The notes under the pieces: model-generated | The model's input: only the letters and a program-made list of their open reading frames with translations | What the model was told of the DNA's origin: nothing | Databases searched by the model: none | Position numbers and translations under genes: made by a program | Shown: positions 28,466-37,911 of the stretch, piece after piece | Layout: the number at the start of each line of letters is the position of its first letter | Numbering within the stretch: the stretch's first letter is position 1 | Source of the DNA: Sipunculus nudus | Taxonomy: Eukaryota; Annelida; Sipuncula; Golfingiida; Sipunculidae | DNA: 64,000 nt | Reading direction: 5' to 3' | Assembly: GCA_026874595.1 (NCBI GenBank) | Contig: JAPPUL010000073.1 | Span: forward strand, 583,973 to 647,972

Positions 28466-29710
28466 TTATCTGTCAAGCTCGCCCGCTATAACGTTTAATG
28501 TGCTTAATATTGCCGGTATATCGGATATTAAGTGCCCTTTTGCTATCTCGCTAAAACACTGATAATTTAGCAATGACGGCGGCCTAACTCGTACTCGATA
28601 GGGACTGCTTGCCCCATCACTTATTATATAAAAACCAAGTTCTCCATTAGGGGACTCTGTACTCGAATAACATTCTCCACAAGGTGCGTTTATTCCATGC
28701 TCATCCCCTGGCATTGTTACCTTAAAATGATGTATCAATGACTCCATATCTTCATAAACTGCATCTTTATCCGGCAATACGTGTTTGTTACTATAATAAT
28801 TTATCCTATCCCCTTTTGTCCCTTTTAAAAGCTTAAGTCCTTGCCGTATTATACCTACGCTCTCTTTCATCTCCTCTATCCTCACTATATATCTTGCATA
28901 ACTATCTCCCTCATCCTCAACCGGTACCACAAAATCTATCTCAGAATAACACAAATAAGGCTTCGCTTTCCGAATATCATATCCCACCCCACTCCCACGC
29001 AATACAGGACCTGTAACACCATAATTTAATGCAGACTCTTTGCTAAGTACTCCTATTCCTTGAGTCCGATCCATAAATATCCTATTGCGAGATAGCATTA
29101 TTTCCGTCTCCTTTATACATCCCTCTATACTCTTTAATACCCCATTAACTCGCTTTTCAAAATCAAGCGGTACGTCAAAGGCAAGCCCTCCTACCCGCGT
29201 GTAGCTCGTTGTAAGACGGGCTCCTGTTACTGCTTCAAATATATCATAAAGCCGTTCTCTTTCTACAAAAGTCCACAAAAATACACTAAATGCTCCAAGA
29301 TCCATACCCTGAAGCCCTACGCATACTATATGATCTGCTATCCGTGATAATTCTGCCATGATAACACGTATAATTTGAGCCCTAACCGGTATCTCTATTC
29401 CTAGCAAATCCTCTACTGCTACCGCATAACCTATATTATTATTTAACGGCGATATATAGTTCATCCTATCTGTGACTGTTATGAATTGATTATAACTTCT
29501 ATACTCCCCAAGCTTCTCAAACCCTGTATGCAGATACCCTATCTCAGGTTCAACATTAACTATCCGCTCTCCATCTGTTTTAACTATTAGGCGCAATGTT
29601 CCATGTGTTGACGGATGCGACGGCCCTACATTTAATGTTATTGTTGAGCTGCCTTCCTCCCTTTCTCCCTCTATATCATATCCCTGTAGCCTTTTATATG
29701 TCTCTTTCAT
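28466..29710 (-). CDS. nuoD: NADH-quinone oxidoreductase subunit D
   Basis: Quinone-site subunit of complex I, related to the large subunit of NiFe hydrogenases, 414 residues. Conserved blocks: NVGPSHPSTHGTLRL at the start, IGYLHTGFEKLGE, TYTRVGG-like and an intact C-terminal PSLLNYQCFSEIAKGHLISDIPAILSTLNVIAGELDR-type end (GELDR). The quinone-ligand His (in PSTHG) is present. It is separate from nuoC and not fused to it. Confidence 0.96.
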   Translation of the reverse strand: MKETYKRLQGYDIEGEREEGSSTITLNVGPSHPSTHGTLRLIVKTDGERIVNVEPEIGYLHTGFEKLGEYRSYNQFITVTDRMNYISPLNNNIGYAVAVEDLLGIEIPVRAQIIRVIMAELSRIADHIVCVGLQGMDLGAFSVFLWTFVERERLYDIFEAVTGARLTTSYTRVGGLAFDVPLDFEKRVNGVLKSIEGCIKETEIMLSRNRIFMDRTQGIGVLSKESALNYGVTGPVLRGSGVGYDIRKAKPYLCYSEIDFVVPVEDEGDSYARYIVRIEEMKESVGIIRQGLKLLKGTKGDRINYYSNKHVLPDKDAVYEDMESLIHHFKVTMPGDEHGINAPCGECYSSTESPNGELGFYIISDGASSPYRVRVRPPSLLNYQCFSEIAKGHLISDIPAILSTLNVIAGELDR

Positions 29711-29768
29711 TATCCTTTTATTTATTACCCTTTAGCCTAACTAACTGTTTTTAACCGCTTAGACTCTT

Positions 29769-30338
29769 CTAACCACTGCCATCTACTTGCCCTTTAAGCT
29801 TATTATATATATTATATTTTGGGAAACTTGACCTCTCTCCTCGCCCACGTAGAGGATAGTCCTTCCTAAGCGGATAACCCTCATAATCTTCCGGCATAAG
29901 CAACCTCTTTAAATCCGGATGTCCTACAAAGTTTATCCCGTACATATCATAAACTTCACGTTCCGTTAATATCGCACCCTTGTATATTCCGCATATCGTC
30001 GGAACACCTTTCTCCGCACACTTAACAAAACTCCTCACCTTAAGACGTAAGTCATATATTAATGAATAAAATATATATACGACCGCATACCTCTCATCAG
30101 AAGCCTTATTACGAACAGCACCATATTCACTATAATCTATTCCAAGTATGTCTACCAATAAGCCAAATTCAAGACCTTCTCCAAGCTTTAGCAAAGACGC
30201 AACCTTTTGTATATCTTCCCCGCTTATATCAAGACACAGCATATCACGTTCTTCATACACCTCCCCCCCCCTCACCAATTCACCAACCCCTTCCAATAGC
30301 CTCTTCTTTATTTCATTTTGTATCTCTTTATTTCCCAT
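29769..30338 (-). CDS. nuoC: NADH-quinone oxidoreductase subunit C
   Basis: 30 kDa-type subunit of the complex I peripheral arm, 189 residues. Diagnostic are [38 protein letters not shown] and the preceding beta-rich domain. The ATG lies inside an upstream tandem repeat (GGGGAATAGATG units). A nine-base G run (30263-30271) falls in the N-terminal codons [10 protein letters not shown], which in this low-GC genome is a mutable tract. Confidence 0.95.
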   Translation of the reverse strand: MGNKEIQNEIKKRLLEGVGELVRGGEVYEERDMLCLDISGEDIQKVASLLKLGEGLEFGLLVDILGIDYSEYGAVRNKASDERYAVVYIFYSLIYDLRLKVRSFVKCAEKGVPTICGIYKGAILTEREVYDMYGINFVGHPDLKRLLMPEDYEGYPLRKDYPLRGRGERSSFPKYNIYNKLKGQVDGSG

Positions 30339-30430
30339 CTATTCCCCATCTATTCCCCATCTATTCTCCCATCTATTCTTCACCTATTTCCCAACATATC
30401 TTCCCACCTATTCCCCACCTATTCCCCACC
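30333..30430. repeat. Degenerate 11-bp repeat between nuoB and nuoC
   Basis: Roughly eight or nine imperfect copies of CCCCATCTATT. On the coding strand each good unit reads GGGGAATAGATG, giving an SD-like GGGG and an ATG in the same 11 bases. The nuoC start is the last ATG in the series. Because the unit is 11 bp, successive ATGs lie in different frames. Confidence 0.85.
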
Positions 30431-30463
30431 CCCATTCAGCATCTTTATTCTCTAACTTAAAAT

Positions 30464-30958
30464 CTACTTCCTTAAACCCCATTTACCATAGGAACCACTG
30501 CTTACTTTATCCCCAGATATCTTCTCTTGTATATACAAAAGCGCATCAAGAAACTCCTCTGGCCTCGGAGGACAACCCGGTACATACGCATCCACAGGAA
30601 TAAACTGATCTATACCTTGTATTAGCGTGTACGTATCAAATACCCCTCCGCTTGAACAACACGCTCCTACACTTACTACCCACTTAGGCTCCGGCATCTG
30701 TTCATATATCCTTATCAACACTGGCATCATTTTTATCGATATCCGACCCGATACCAAAAGTAAGTCTGACTGCCTCGGCGAAAACCTTATTACCTCAGCC
30801 CCAAAACGAGACATGTCATATTTTGAACACAATACCGCCATCATCTCTATTGCACAACACGCAACCCCAAACGGCATCGGCCATAAAGAGTTCTTTCGTG
30901 ACCAGTTTATTAGACTATCTAGCTTTGTTGTCAAAAATCCCTTAAATCCACTATCCAC
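30464..30958 (-). CDS. nuoB: NADH-quinone oxidoreductase subunit B
   Basis: Subunit that carries cluster N2, the last iron-sulfur centre before quinone, 164 residues. The tandem cysteines in [10 protein letters not shown] and the further cysteines in [15 protein letters not shown] and [14 protein letters not shown] are complete. The GTG start is preceded by a strong AAGGAGG. Confidence 0.97.
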   Translation of the reverse strand: MDSGFKGFLTTKLDSLINWSRKNSLWPMPFGVACCAIEMMAVLCSKYDMSRFGAEVIRFSPRQSDLLLVSGRISIKMMPVLIRIYEQMPEPKWVVSVGACCSSGGVFDTYTLIQGIDQFIPVDAYVPGCPPRPEEFLDALLYIQEKISGDKVSSGSYGKWGLRK

Positions 30959-30996
30959 TTAAACCTCCTTTCCTACCACGCGCTTTCCCTCCATCA

Positions 30997-31365
30997 TTAC
31001 TTTGCCCTTTCAAAAAACTTAAACTCACCTCGCCTTATTATATATATTAAGCCTACTAAAAGTATTAGCACGAATAATAACATCTCCATTAACACAAATA
31101 TACTGCTACCCTTATATATAATCGCCCAGGGTATTATAAATACTGTCTCTACATCAAATAATATGAAAAATGCTCCGATTAAGTAAAATCTTACATAAAA
31201 CTTCTTCGATTCTTTGTCTATTGGAGCAACCCCACATTCATATGGACTCCCCTTCTGCAGAGACTCTCGCTTCGGACCCACCTTAAGCGCTAATAGCAAA
31301 AATGCTAATGCAAACAAAACTATAACTATGACGTACACCAGCAAAGGTATATAATTATTATCCAC
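30997..31365 (-). CDS. nuoA: NADH-quinone oxidoreductase subunit A
   Basis: Three-helix membrane subunit of complex I and first gene of the 14-gene operon, 122 residues. The conserved loop GSPYECGVAP and the helix-2 region FILFDVETVFIIPWAI are exactly as expected. The start is GTG. The 120 bp upstream do not show a clear promoter, so the operon may also be read from the Rieske-fusion gene. Confidence 0.97.
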   Translation of the reverse strand: MDNNYIPLLVYVIVIVLFALAFLLLALKVGPKRESLQKGSPYECGVAPIDKESKKFYVRFYLIGAFFILFDVETVFIIPWAIIYKGSSIFVLMEMLLFVLILLVGLIYIIRRGEFKFFERAK

Positions 31366-31485
31366 TCTATCTCCTTAGCTCTTTTTCTTCGCTCTTTTTT
31401 ATATCTTCCTATCCCTTCCTATGTCTTTATAGCCGCTACTTTTAGCCTCTAAATACCTAAATATAGTAGGCAAAGGAAGAAAACT

Positions 31486-32151
31486 TCAACCCTGACCATT
31501 ATTAGTACTATCAAGCCTTATCATCTTAACTTCTATATCTCCACCCTCCGTAAGTCGAGACTCATATTCCCTTAAACCTCGATCCCCACCAGATACACAA
31601 TCTCCCAAATTTATATCAAAACACCAATTATGCACTTTACACTCTATTATATCTCCTTCCCCCATAACCTTAGGTAAACGATTGCCTAAATGCGGACATG
31701 CCCTATCATACACCTTTATATCCTCTCCATCCACATTATAAAATATTAAATCCCTTCCCCCATATCTCTTATACAAAAGCTCCTTCTTCGGTAGCTCCTC
31801 AAGCCTAAGCACCTTATGCCATTCCTCCTCTCGGGACAATACCTCTATCCTTAACTCCGGTAAGTCCATTTCTTGTAAAACTCCTATAGCATCAAGCACC
31901 TTAGTAAGCCCTGCCGCCGGAAACGACATCAATACTGCATCAAGCACCTCCTGCCCTGACGCCCCAGCTCGTATGGCATGTGGCACATACTGCCTTAGCC
32001 CACTTGCCGTTCCAGATACCACCTTCGTTACCACTGATATTAAAAACCTTGTCTTATCATCTAGATGTCTTCCCGATTCTTTCAAAAACTTTAAGTAGGC
32101 TCCTGCCGCCTCAGGCCGCGTCTTTGCTAGAAAATCTAATCTATCTGACAT
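31486..32151 (-). CDS. AhpD/CMD-like domain fused to a Rieske [2Fe-2S] domain
   Basis: A 221-residue protein with two parts. Residues 1-95 look like the helical carboxymuconolactone decarboxylase / AhpD fold (DDKTRFLISVVTKVVSGTASGL, AGASGQEVLDAVL), but they lack the redox CxxC of AhpD. Residues 105-215 are a Rieske ferredoxin-type domain with Cys152, His154, Cys171 and His174 (CPH and CKVH). There is no signal peptide, so it is probably cytosolic. It lies 120 bp upstream of nuoA on the same strand. An electron-transfer or carrier role beside complex I is only a positional inference. Confidence 0.72.
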   Translation of the reverse strand: MSDRLDFLAKTRPEAAGAYLKFLKESGRHLDDKTRFLISVVTKVVSGTASGLRQYVPHAIRAGASGQEVLDAVLMSFPAAGLTKVLDAIGVLQEMDLPELRIEVLSREEEWHKVLRLEELPKKELLYKRYGGRDLIFYNVDGEDIKVYDRACPHLGNRLPKVMGEGDIIECKVHNWCFDINLGDCVSGGDRGLREYESRLTEGGDIEVKMIRLDSTNNGQG

Positions 32152-32419
32152 TTATTCAATATCCTCCATATCCTCTAGTTTTATACTTCTTGTATCTACT
32201 TGCCACCAAACGCTATCAAAAATATAAACATTTACCTCCCCTTTTACAACCAAAAGTATATTTACACTTTACTCTAAGTCTAATAACAAACACATTATAG
32301 TATAACTATTTTAATAATACTTTTTAATACTTTTTACTCAGCAACATATCTTTAACGCCAGTTTTATATAATTAGCTTTATGTTCTTTCAAAGATTGACT
32401 GGGGGTTTTGGGCGGGGGT

Positions 32420-33820
32420 TTAATATACTAATTCCCTTTTTAATATATCTAGTATCTTATCTTTATTCCCTGTACTCTGATTTAAAAGTATCACAAACCT
32501 AAGCTCTCCATATTCATCACTATCTATATAACCTACGTACGAACTTACCGTCTTTAGACTCCCTGATTTGCCCCGAGCTCCATCTCCTAAATCTTTTAAT
32601 AAATCCATGTAGGGTCTGAAGTATTCAAGCACTTTTATCATACCTTCTGCTGTAACCGCATTACCATAAGATATCCCCGAACCCTCCTTTATCACTATCT
32701 CATCTAATCTCAAATCTTCTCGTACATACTCATTCAAAACCTTAACTCCCTTTTCAAGCGTCGGTTCCCCTCCATACACCACAACTCCAAGCATTATTAG
32801 TATTTGATTTGCTGTATAATTATTTGAGTACATCAAAAGATCTCGGATAACTGTCTTTAATGTATTCAAAGACTTATATACATATAGCTCATCTAAGCCT
32901 TCTTTAATCTCCCCTACATTAACGCCCCCTTTTACCCTTATTCCTACTTCCTTACAAAATTGCTTAAATAAGTGTCCAAAGTATAATAGGCTATCTATAT
33001 CTTCCTTTATAGCTATACGTAGCTCTTTTGTCCTCTTGAACTTCTCGTCTTCTGATAATGCTTTCTCATATATTGTCTTTACGTAATCTACATATGGCGT
33101 CTCCTTCTCTCCCGATACTATCTTACGACCTCGCCTTCCTACGTGCTTTATCGGTATTGTGTTATAGTTTACTACAAGTGCTCCATTTTTTGCGTCGTAA
33201 CTTTCATACGTATTCTCATTCCCTTTAACCATTATATAGCCTGGGAAATAACTACCATCTACATATATATTATTTAGCTCCCTTACTCCTTTCCAAGCCT
33301 TTAGATGTTTTACTATATATTCCATCTCATGCGATGTTATTGTTGGATCTCCATATCCCTTTATATATAAATTGCCCTCTTCATCAATTTTAAATACTGT
33401 CTTAAATCTGAAATCTGCTCCTAAATACTTAAGCGCTGCAAGTGAGGTTATAACTTTTAGTGTTGAGGCCGGCATCATTTTTGCCTTGCTATTATAGCCA
33501 AGCAAAACACGATCATGCTCATCCATAACAAGTACGGAACCATTATCTATTAAGCTATCAAGCTCTTTTATCGTACTTTTAGTAAAGGGTATTTTATAGT
33601 CATATTCTTGTTTATAACTTTTATCACTTCGTTTTATCTCTTTTATACTCGGTTTTTCTTTTACACTCGCTTCTCCATGGACCGGCTTATTTGAGCTAAA
33701 TATCACCACTACCAACAATATGACATTTAATACTACGAATATATAAGGTATCTTGCTTAGAAACACTTCCTTCAAGCTCTTTATTTGGTATACTAACTTT
33801 TCGTAGTTAATGATTAGCAT
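32420..33820 (-). CDS. dacB: D-Ala-D-Ala carboxypeptidase/endopeptidase (PBP4 family)
   Basis: Periplasmic peptidoglycan DD-peptidase of the S13/PBP4 class. An N-terminal anchor helix (about residues 26-41) is followed by the three catalytic motifs: PASTLK (Ser119, Lys122, counted from the ATG), SNN in MYSNNYTANQIL, and KSG in GARGKSGSLKT. Its length of about 466 residues suits the class. I chose the ATG at 33820, which overlaps the nudix stop by 14 bp. A TTG 15 bases upstream is also open. It forms a unit with the nudix gene. Confidence 0.92.
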   Translation of the reverse strand: MLIINYEKLVYQIKSLKEVFLSKIPYIFVVLNVILLVVVIFSSNKPVHGEASVKEKPSIKEIKRSDKSYKQEYDYKIPFTKSTIKELDSLIDNGSVLVMDEHDRVLLGYNSKAKMMPASTLKVITSLAALKYLGADFRFKTVFKIDEEGNLYIKGYGDPTITSHEMEYIVKHLKAWKGVRELNNIYVDGSYFPGYIMVKGNENTYESYDAKNGALVVNYNTIPIKHVGRRGRKIVSGEKETPYVDYVKTIYEKALSEDEKFKRTKELRIAIKEDIDSLLYFGHLFKQFCKEVGIRVKGGVNVGEIKEGLDELYVYKSLNTLKTVIRDLLMYSNNYTANQILIMLGVVVYGGEPTLEKGVKVLNEYVREDLRLDEIVIKEGSGISYGNAVTAEGMIKVLEYFRPYMDLLKDLGDGARGKSGSLKTVSSYVGYIDSDEYGELRFVILLNQSTGNKDKILDILKRELVY

Positions 33821-34394
33821 TTTTAGTAAAATCAAATACCTCCAATAGAAATTGATTCAATATTATACCTGTTGCTCCCCAGATCACTATGTCTTTATAA
33901 TAAAAATGCACAAAATCTTTCCCATATACTTTGTGCTCCTTATATCTTGACTCCTCAAAAAACTTACAAAGTGGCACGCTTATTATTCGCTCTACCTCGG
34001 CGTACTTTATCTTAAAGTCATACGGATAAGGCATTACGCCCACAAAGGGACTTATAACATAATAACTATTTTGAGTTTTTATATCATCAAGCATTCCAAG
34101 TATTTCTATATCGCTTGATTTAACACCTATTTCTTCATATACTTCCCGTAACACGCACTCTTTTAAATCTTTATCTAATAAAGAGTCGTAGCCCCCACCC
34201 GGAAATGATATCTCCCCCTTATGCGAATTAACAGATAAACTCCTTTTTGTAAAAAGCACATAAAACTCATCTTCTCTATAATATAACAACATAAGTACTG
34301 CTGATGGAACCCTCCCGCCTTTGCCACTTTCTACTTTCCGTGTACGTTTATTTAAGATATTTTCTATCTTTTCAACTGTTTCTTTATAATTCAT
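33807..34394 (-). CDS. NUDIX hydrolase, CoA pyrophosphatase-like
   Basis: A 195-residue NUDIX-fold hydrolase, likely acting on coenzyme A or a similar nucleoside diphosphate derivative. The motif GEISFPGGGYD...LKECVLREVYEEIGV contains the Nudix box, with REVYEEIG as its catalytic part. The preceding HKGEISFPGG matches the CoA pyrophosphatase (NudL/YeaB) signature. The gene overlaps the start of dacB. The substrate is inferred from the family. Confidence 0.85.
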   Translation of the reverse strand: MNYKETVEKIENILNKRTRKVESGKGGRVPSAVLMLLYYREDEFYVLFTKRSLSVNSHKGEISFPGGGYDSLLDKDLKECVLREVYEEIGVKSSDIEILGMLDDIKTQNSYYVISPFVGVMPYPYDFKIKYAEVERIISVPLCKFFEESRYKEHKVYGKDFVHFYYKDIVIWGATGIILNQFLLEVFDFTKNANH

Positions 34395-34566
34395 TTCATA
34401 TTTGTCTTTTTTTTTATTATCTAATGATTTAGTAGCTTTTCATATGCTCGCGTTTTTACAATATTATATTAATCTCTTTTTTACTTGACTTTTTTAGCTT
34501 ATACGATAACTTTGTCTCCTTATATTCCTTATATAATGAAGATGTAACTTTCTAAAACATTATATC

Positions 34567-34639
34567 GGGCCGCTAGCTCAGTTGGTAGAGCAACGCCCTT
34601 TTAAGGCGTGGGTCGAAGGTTCGAATCCTTCGCGGCTCA
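34567..34639 (+). tRNA. tRNA-Lys (TTT)
   Basis: A full cloverleaf can be drawn. The acceptor is GGGCCGC paired with GCGGCTC plus discriminator A, with one G-T pair. The D arm is GCTC..GAGC, the anticodon stem ACGCC/GGCGT encloses the loop CTTTTAA with anticodon TTT, and the T stem GAAGG/CCTTC encloses TTCGAAT. The 3' CCA is not encoded. It stands alone between the nudix gene and a small ORF. Confidence 0.97.
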
Positions 34640-34767
34640 TATTAAACATAGCTAATTGTCAATTATTACCTTTTCTTTATTATAGTAACTTAAGATTAAA
34701 TCTTTATACTTCGATAACGTTTTATATCTTTTAATATCAGTATTTATAATATCAGTATTTATGGCTT

Positions 34768-34911
34768 ATGTTTATTTCTAAAAAAGACAAAAACAACATC
34801 ATTAACTCTCTTGACAAGATTAACAATATCTTACAAAACCTTAATCACTCTTATAACAAATTGATTGCCCTTGGGGAAACGATAACTAACGAAAATTTAA
34901 AATCTCAATAA
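34768..34911 (+). CDS. Small hypothetical protein (47 aa)
   Basis: An ATG opens 47 codons (MFISKKDKNNIINSLDKI...) downstream of tRNA-Lys on the same strand. The product is a hydrophilic, helix-prone peptide with heptad-like spacing of Ile and Leu, compatible with a short coiled coil. Codon use (AAC, AAA, TTA, CTT) resembles neighbouring plus-strand genes, but the region is AT-rich. No family is recognised. Confidence 0.35.
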   Translation: MFISKKDKNNIINSLDKINNILQNLNHSYNKLIALGETITNENLKSQ

Positions 34912-35008
34912 ATTAGCCTTCTTAAAAAGTCTTTTTACTATTTAACGCACTCTCTTGTGCATTCTCTTGTGCACTTCTGCATTTAAAAAGAACTTTATCC
35001 TTATATTT

Positions 35009-36727
35009 TTATATGTTAAAATACATTCTAAGCGATTTGTAACTTGGCTTTTTATTTATAAATTTAATGTCGTTTATTGATAAATCCCGCTCTCTTAAAT
35101 ATACCGTGTGGTATTCATGCATTGTGTCCTTAGCAACCACAGACATAAGTCCAAGCCGCTTTAATACCTCACGCTTTGTACGCTCTGAATTTATATGTTT
35201 GAAATCTTTTGGATAATATACTGTCTTTGATGGCAGGCCTTTTAGCATCGAACTTATATCCTCTGCTTTGGACTGTTCTATTAATAATGCTAGATTCTTA
35301 AGCTCCTTGTCTACCTCTGCATCTGCTTTATTGTAGGTATAACTATCATTTGCTAAAAGAAATACTGCCTCCTTATACTCTTGCCCTGTTACCTTAAGTA
35401 CTTCTAGAAACTTAGTTATGTCTTTATTCGTATGTTCTAGATATTTGAATATACGTGCAAGTAATTCAAATTGAAACCTTCCAAGACGTGTATTTTTATG
35501 TCCGTTACCTTGTGTTATTAGCTTTATTGAATTTACTATCTGACCCTTTTCTATAAAATATTGTTTCTTAAACAAATTAAATGATATTACATTGCTTGGC
35601 AGATGATGGAGAAAGTTCTCAACCATCTGTTTATCAAAGCCCTTCCCTTCAAAGAATTTTATTAGCTCATGTTTTTCGATTAGTTGAGGAAGATGTCCCA
35701 TAAAATTCTTCATTAACTTTAGCGACTTTGCAAACGAACTAAAATTATGTATATACTTTGTAAGAAAGGGTGAGAGAGCATCTATATCTAAATCTATTTC
35801 TCCTATCGTATTGAACATATCTAAAGGATCTTCTCCTAATATTATCCAAACATCTATTACTAGATTTGCTATGTTGTACTCTTCTACTGTTATTGTTGTG
35901 TCCCTTTTATGTTTACGGTTTATTATTGCAAGACAAAGTCTTATTACTTTATCTTTATTTCCTTCTGTTATCTTATATTCTGATATTAGCGGTATGTCAA
36001 GCTTTTCCTTATTATCCATCTCTTTGTAGACTCTTGTAAGCTCCGGTAGTAATACATCATTTAGAAATAATCGCACATCTTCATAGGAGTCTTTGCCGGG
36101 TATTAGATATTCTATGTAGTTATGATTTGAATCGTTTTTACTAAATTGGCTTACTAAGGGTATTGAGACTATCTTTGATTCCGTTGTCAGCGTATATAAT
36201 AAGTTATTTGCCTCAAAATAGGCCTTCTTAAAATGGCCTAGTATGCTTTTTGATGTTGCAAGGGTTTTATACGATTTTTTACTTGTTAACATCTTGTAAA
36301 TAAGATAATCTAAAATCGCCTTAGAACCGTTTTCTCGAGCTTTGTTTTGCACTCTCTCTTTATTCTCTGATAAAAAGTACTTTTCTACTTCTTTTAAAGT
36401 TTTATTTTCATCAAGATATATAACATTATACGAATATACTATCTTCTCTTTGTGTAAGATAGATAAATTGTTATATGTAGACTCTGCTATATCGCTTTTA
36501 TCAAGATTGCGTGCCTTACTATATTTACCCCGCCTACTATTTTTCTTTCTATAATAATCTTCGTAATAATCTTGTAGTTCATGGACACTAAATGATATCT
36601 TTGGATCGTTTCTATTAAATACGGATACTAACGCTGTAGTTATTGCTTCATTAAAAGTTGACGGATATTTGAATGCTAACGTTTTATAACGTAATCTAAA
36701 CGTTTCTAGATTGCTTTGACCTTCCAT
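35009..36727 (-). CDS. Hypothetical protein, 572 aa
   Basis: A long, soluble, mainly alpha-helical protein rich in Lys, Leu and Ile, with no signal peptide, membrane helix or clear motif. The N-terminal half includes basic segments (YYRKKNSRRGKYSKARN). The middle holds regular helix pairs suggestive of a repeat scaffold, for example LGEDPLDMFNTIGEID and HLPQLIEKHELIKFF. It stands alone with no operon partner. The intact open frame of 1.7 kb and normal codon use make it a real gene. The function is unknown and may be lineage-specific. Confidence 0.75.
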   Translation of the reverse strand: MEGQSNLETFRLRYKTLAFKYPSTFNEAITTALVSVFNRNDPKISFSVHELQDYYEDYYRKKNSRRGKYSKARNLDKSDIAESTYNNLSILHKEKIVYSYNVIYLDENKTLKEVEKYFLSENKERVQNKARENGSKAILDYLIYKMLTSKKSYKTLATSKSILGHFKKAYFEANNLLYTLTTESKIVSIPLVSQFSKNDSNHNYIEYLIPGKDSYEDVRLFLNDVLLPELTRVYKEMDNKEKLDIPLISEYKITEGNKDKVIRLCLAIINRKHKRDTTITVEEYNIANLVIDVWIILGEDPLDMFNTIGEIDLDIDALSPFLTKYIHNFSSFAKSLKLMKNFMGHLPQLIEKHELIKFFEGKGFDKQMVENFLHHLPSNVISFNLFKKQYFIEKGQIVNSIKLITQGNGHKNTRLGRFQFELLARIFKYLEHTNKDITKFLEVLKVTGQEYKEAVFLLANDSYTYNKADAEVDKELKNLALLIEQSKAEDISSMLKGLPSKTVYYPKDFKHINSERTKREVLKRLGLMSVVAKDTMHEYHTVYLRERDLSINDIKFINKKPSYKSLRMYFNI

Positions 36728-36911
36728 ACTTTATGTCTCCCGTGTTCTTTGCTTTGTATCCCAAGTAATTGTCTTTTTACCTTATTAAACTTGTTTTTCC
36801 CTCTTACTCCCTCATTTATTAAATTTATATTGTTTAGTCCATCGCCATAGAATAATATCTTCTGCAAATCACATCAAAATAAAAACACTAACTCTTTATT
36901 TAAACCAAGCC

Positions 36912-37364
36912 CTACAAAACCTTTTCGCTATCAAGCAATAAACTATAAGGACCACAATTACTTAGCTTTACCTCCATCTTTGCCTGAAACTTACCTTCAC
37001 AAATTTTAACACTACCACGCCCCTTAAGCCCATCCACAAATACATTATAAAGCTCTTTTGCCTCAGCAGATTTAAGAGCTTCGCTAAATGATGGTCTCCT
37101 GCCTTTACGGCAACTACCATATAACGTAAACTGTGATACCACCATAATCTCTCCGCCCACCTCTTCTACCGTCTTATTTGTAATCCCTGCTTCATCTAAA
37201 AAGATCCGTAACTCAAGTACTTTTTTTACCATATAATCTATATCCTTCTCCTCATCACCTTTACGAAACCCTACAAAGACTAAAAGTCCATAGCCTATCT
37301 TACTATATAAGCTACCTCCTATCTCAACCTCCGCTGTGCTTACCTTCTGTATCAATACTCGCAT
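36912..37364 (-). CDS. dtd: D-aminoacyl-tRNA deacylase
   Basis: Editing enzyme that removes D-amino acids (and glycine mischarged on tRNA-Ala) from tRNA. I chose the ATG at 37364, giving 150 residues that start MRVLIQKVSTAEVEIGG, the canonical DTD N-terminus. The frame is open 27 codons further upstream, but that extension is not conserved-looking. Both signatures are visible: VVSQFTLYGSCRKGRRPSF (SQFTL) and GRFQAKMEV-type (GKFQAKMEVKLSNCGP), which carries the Gly-cisPro-like region as NCGP. It sits near tRNA-Gly. Confidence 0.95.
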   Translation of the reverse strand: MRVLIQKVSTAEVEIGGSLYSKIGYGLLVFVGFRKGDEEKDIDYMVKKVLELRIFLDEAGITNKTVEEVGGEIMVVSQFTLYGSCRKGRRPSFSEALKSAEAKELYNVFVDGLKGRGSVKICEGKFQAKMEVKLSNCGPYSLLLDSEKVL

Positions 37365-37660
37365 ATTATAGCATTTTAGCGGTATAAATATCCTCTTACA
37401 ACAACACCTCAAAATTAATAAACAGCTCAAGCTCCTTCTTAACACAAGACTTTTTTATACCACATCCTCCTTATCTTAAACTTACAATAACATAAAAAGC
37501 CTATTGCCTTAGAGTAACATAATATGTTATTACTTTTTTACAGGATAATATTTTTATAATCCGCATCTAAAACCTTCTATAATTACAAAACTATTTTTAT
37601 AAAGCTTCTCTATTATTCTTTTGTATTAGGATAGGTTTTGGCAGGACTTATTTTAGGATT

Positions 37661-37731
37661 AGCGGGTGAAGGGAATCGAACCCTCGTCAACAGCTTGGAA
37701 GGCTGAGGTTCTACCATTAAACTACACCCGC
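37661..37731 (-). tRNA. tRNA-Gly (TCC)
   Basis: A 71-nt cloverleaf on the minus strand. The acceptor GCGGGTG pairs with CACCCGC and the discriminator is T. The D loop is AATGGTA, the anticodon stem TCAGC/GCTGT encloses CTTCCAA (anticodon TCC), and the T loop is TTCGATT. No CCA is encoded. It lies between the dtd promoter region and pdxA. Confidence 0.96.
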
Positions 37732-37911
37732 AATTTATTCTAAGCTCTTATTATCACATTTTAGCATGCTTATTATAAAAGTAGAACTAAAAGTAGAATC
37801 TAAGATAATTCTTATTAAGATAAAAAGTCAAGTTTTCTTAACTTTTCTTAACTAGAAAAATAAAATCATTCCTCCCTTATCCATTTATGATAACTTATTA
37901 TCTCTAATACC

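Noticed and set aside
32152-32419. Promoter before the Rieske-fusion/nuo genes
   Set aside because: A TATAAT-like element occurs near 32297 on the minus strand, but no convincing -35 is at the right distance. The 268-bp gap otherwise holds nothing I recognise.
37365-37445. N-terminal 27 residues of the dtd frame
   Set aside because: D-aminoacyl-tRNA deacylases begin with MRVLIQ; the extension has no conservation and overlaps a promoter-like AT region.
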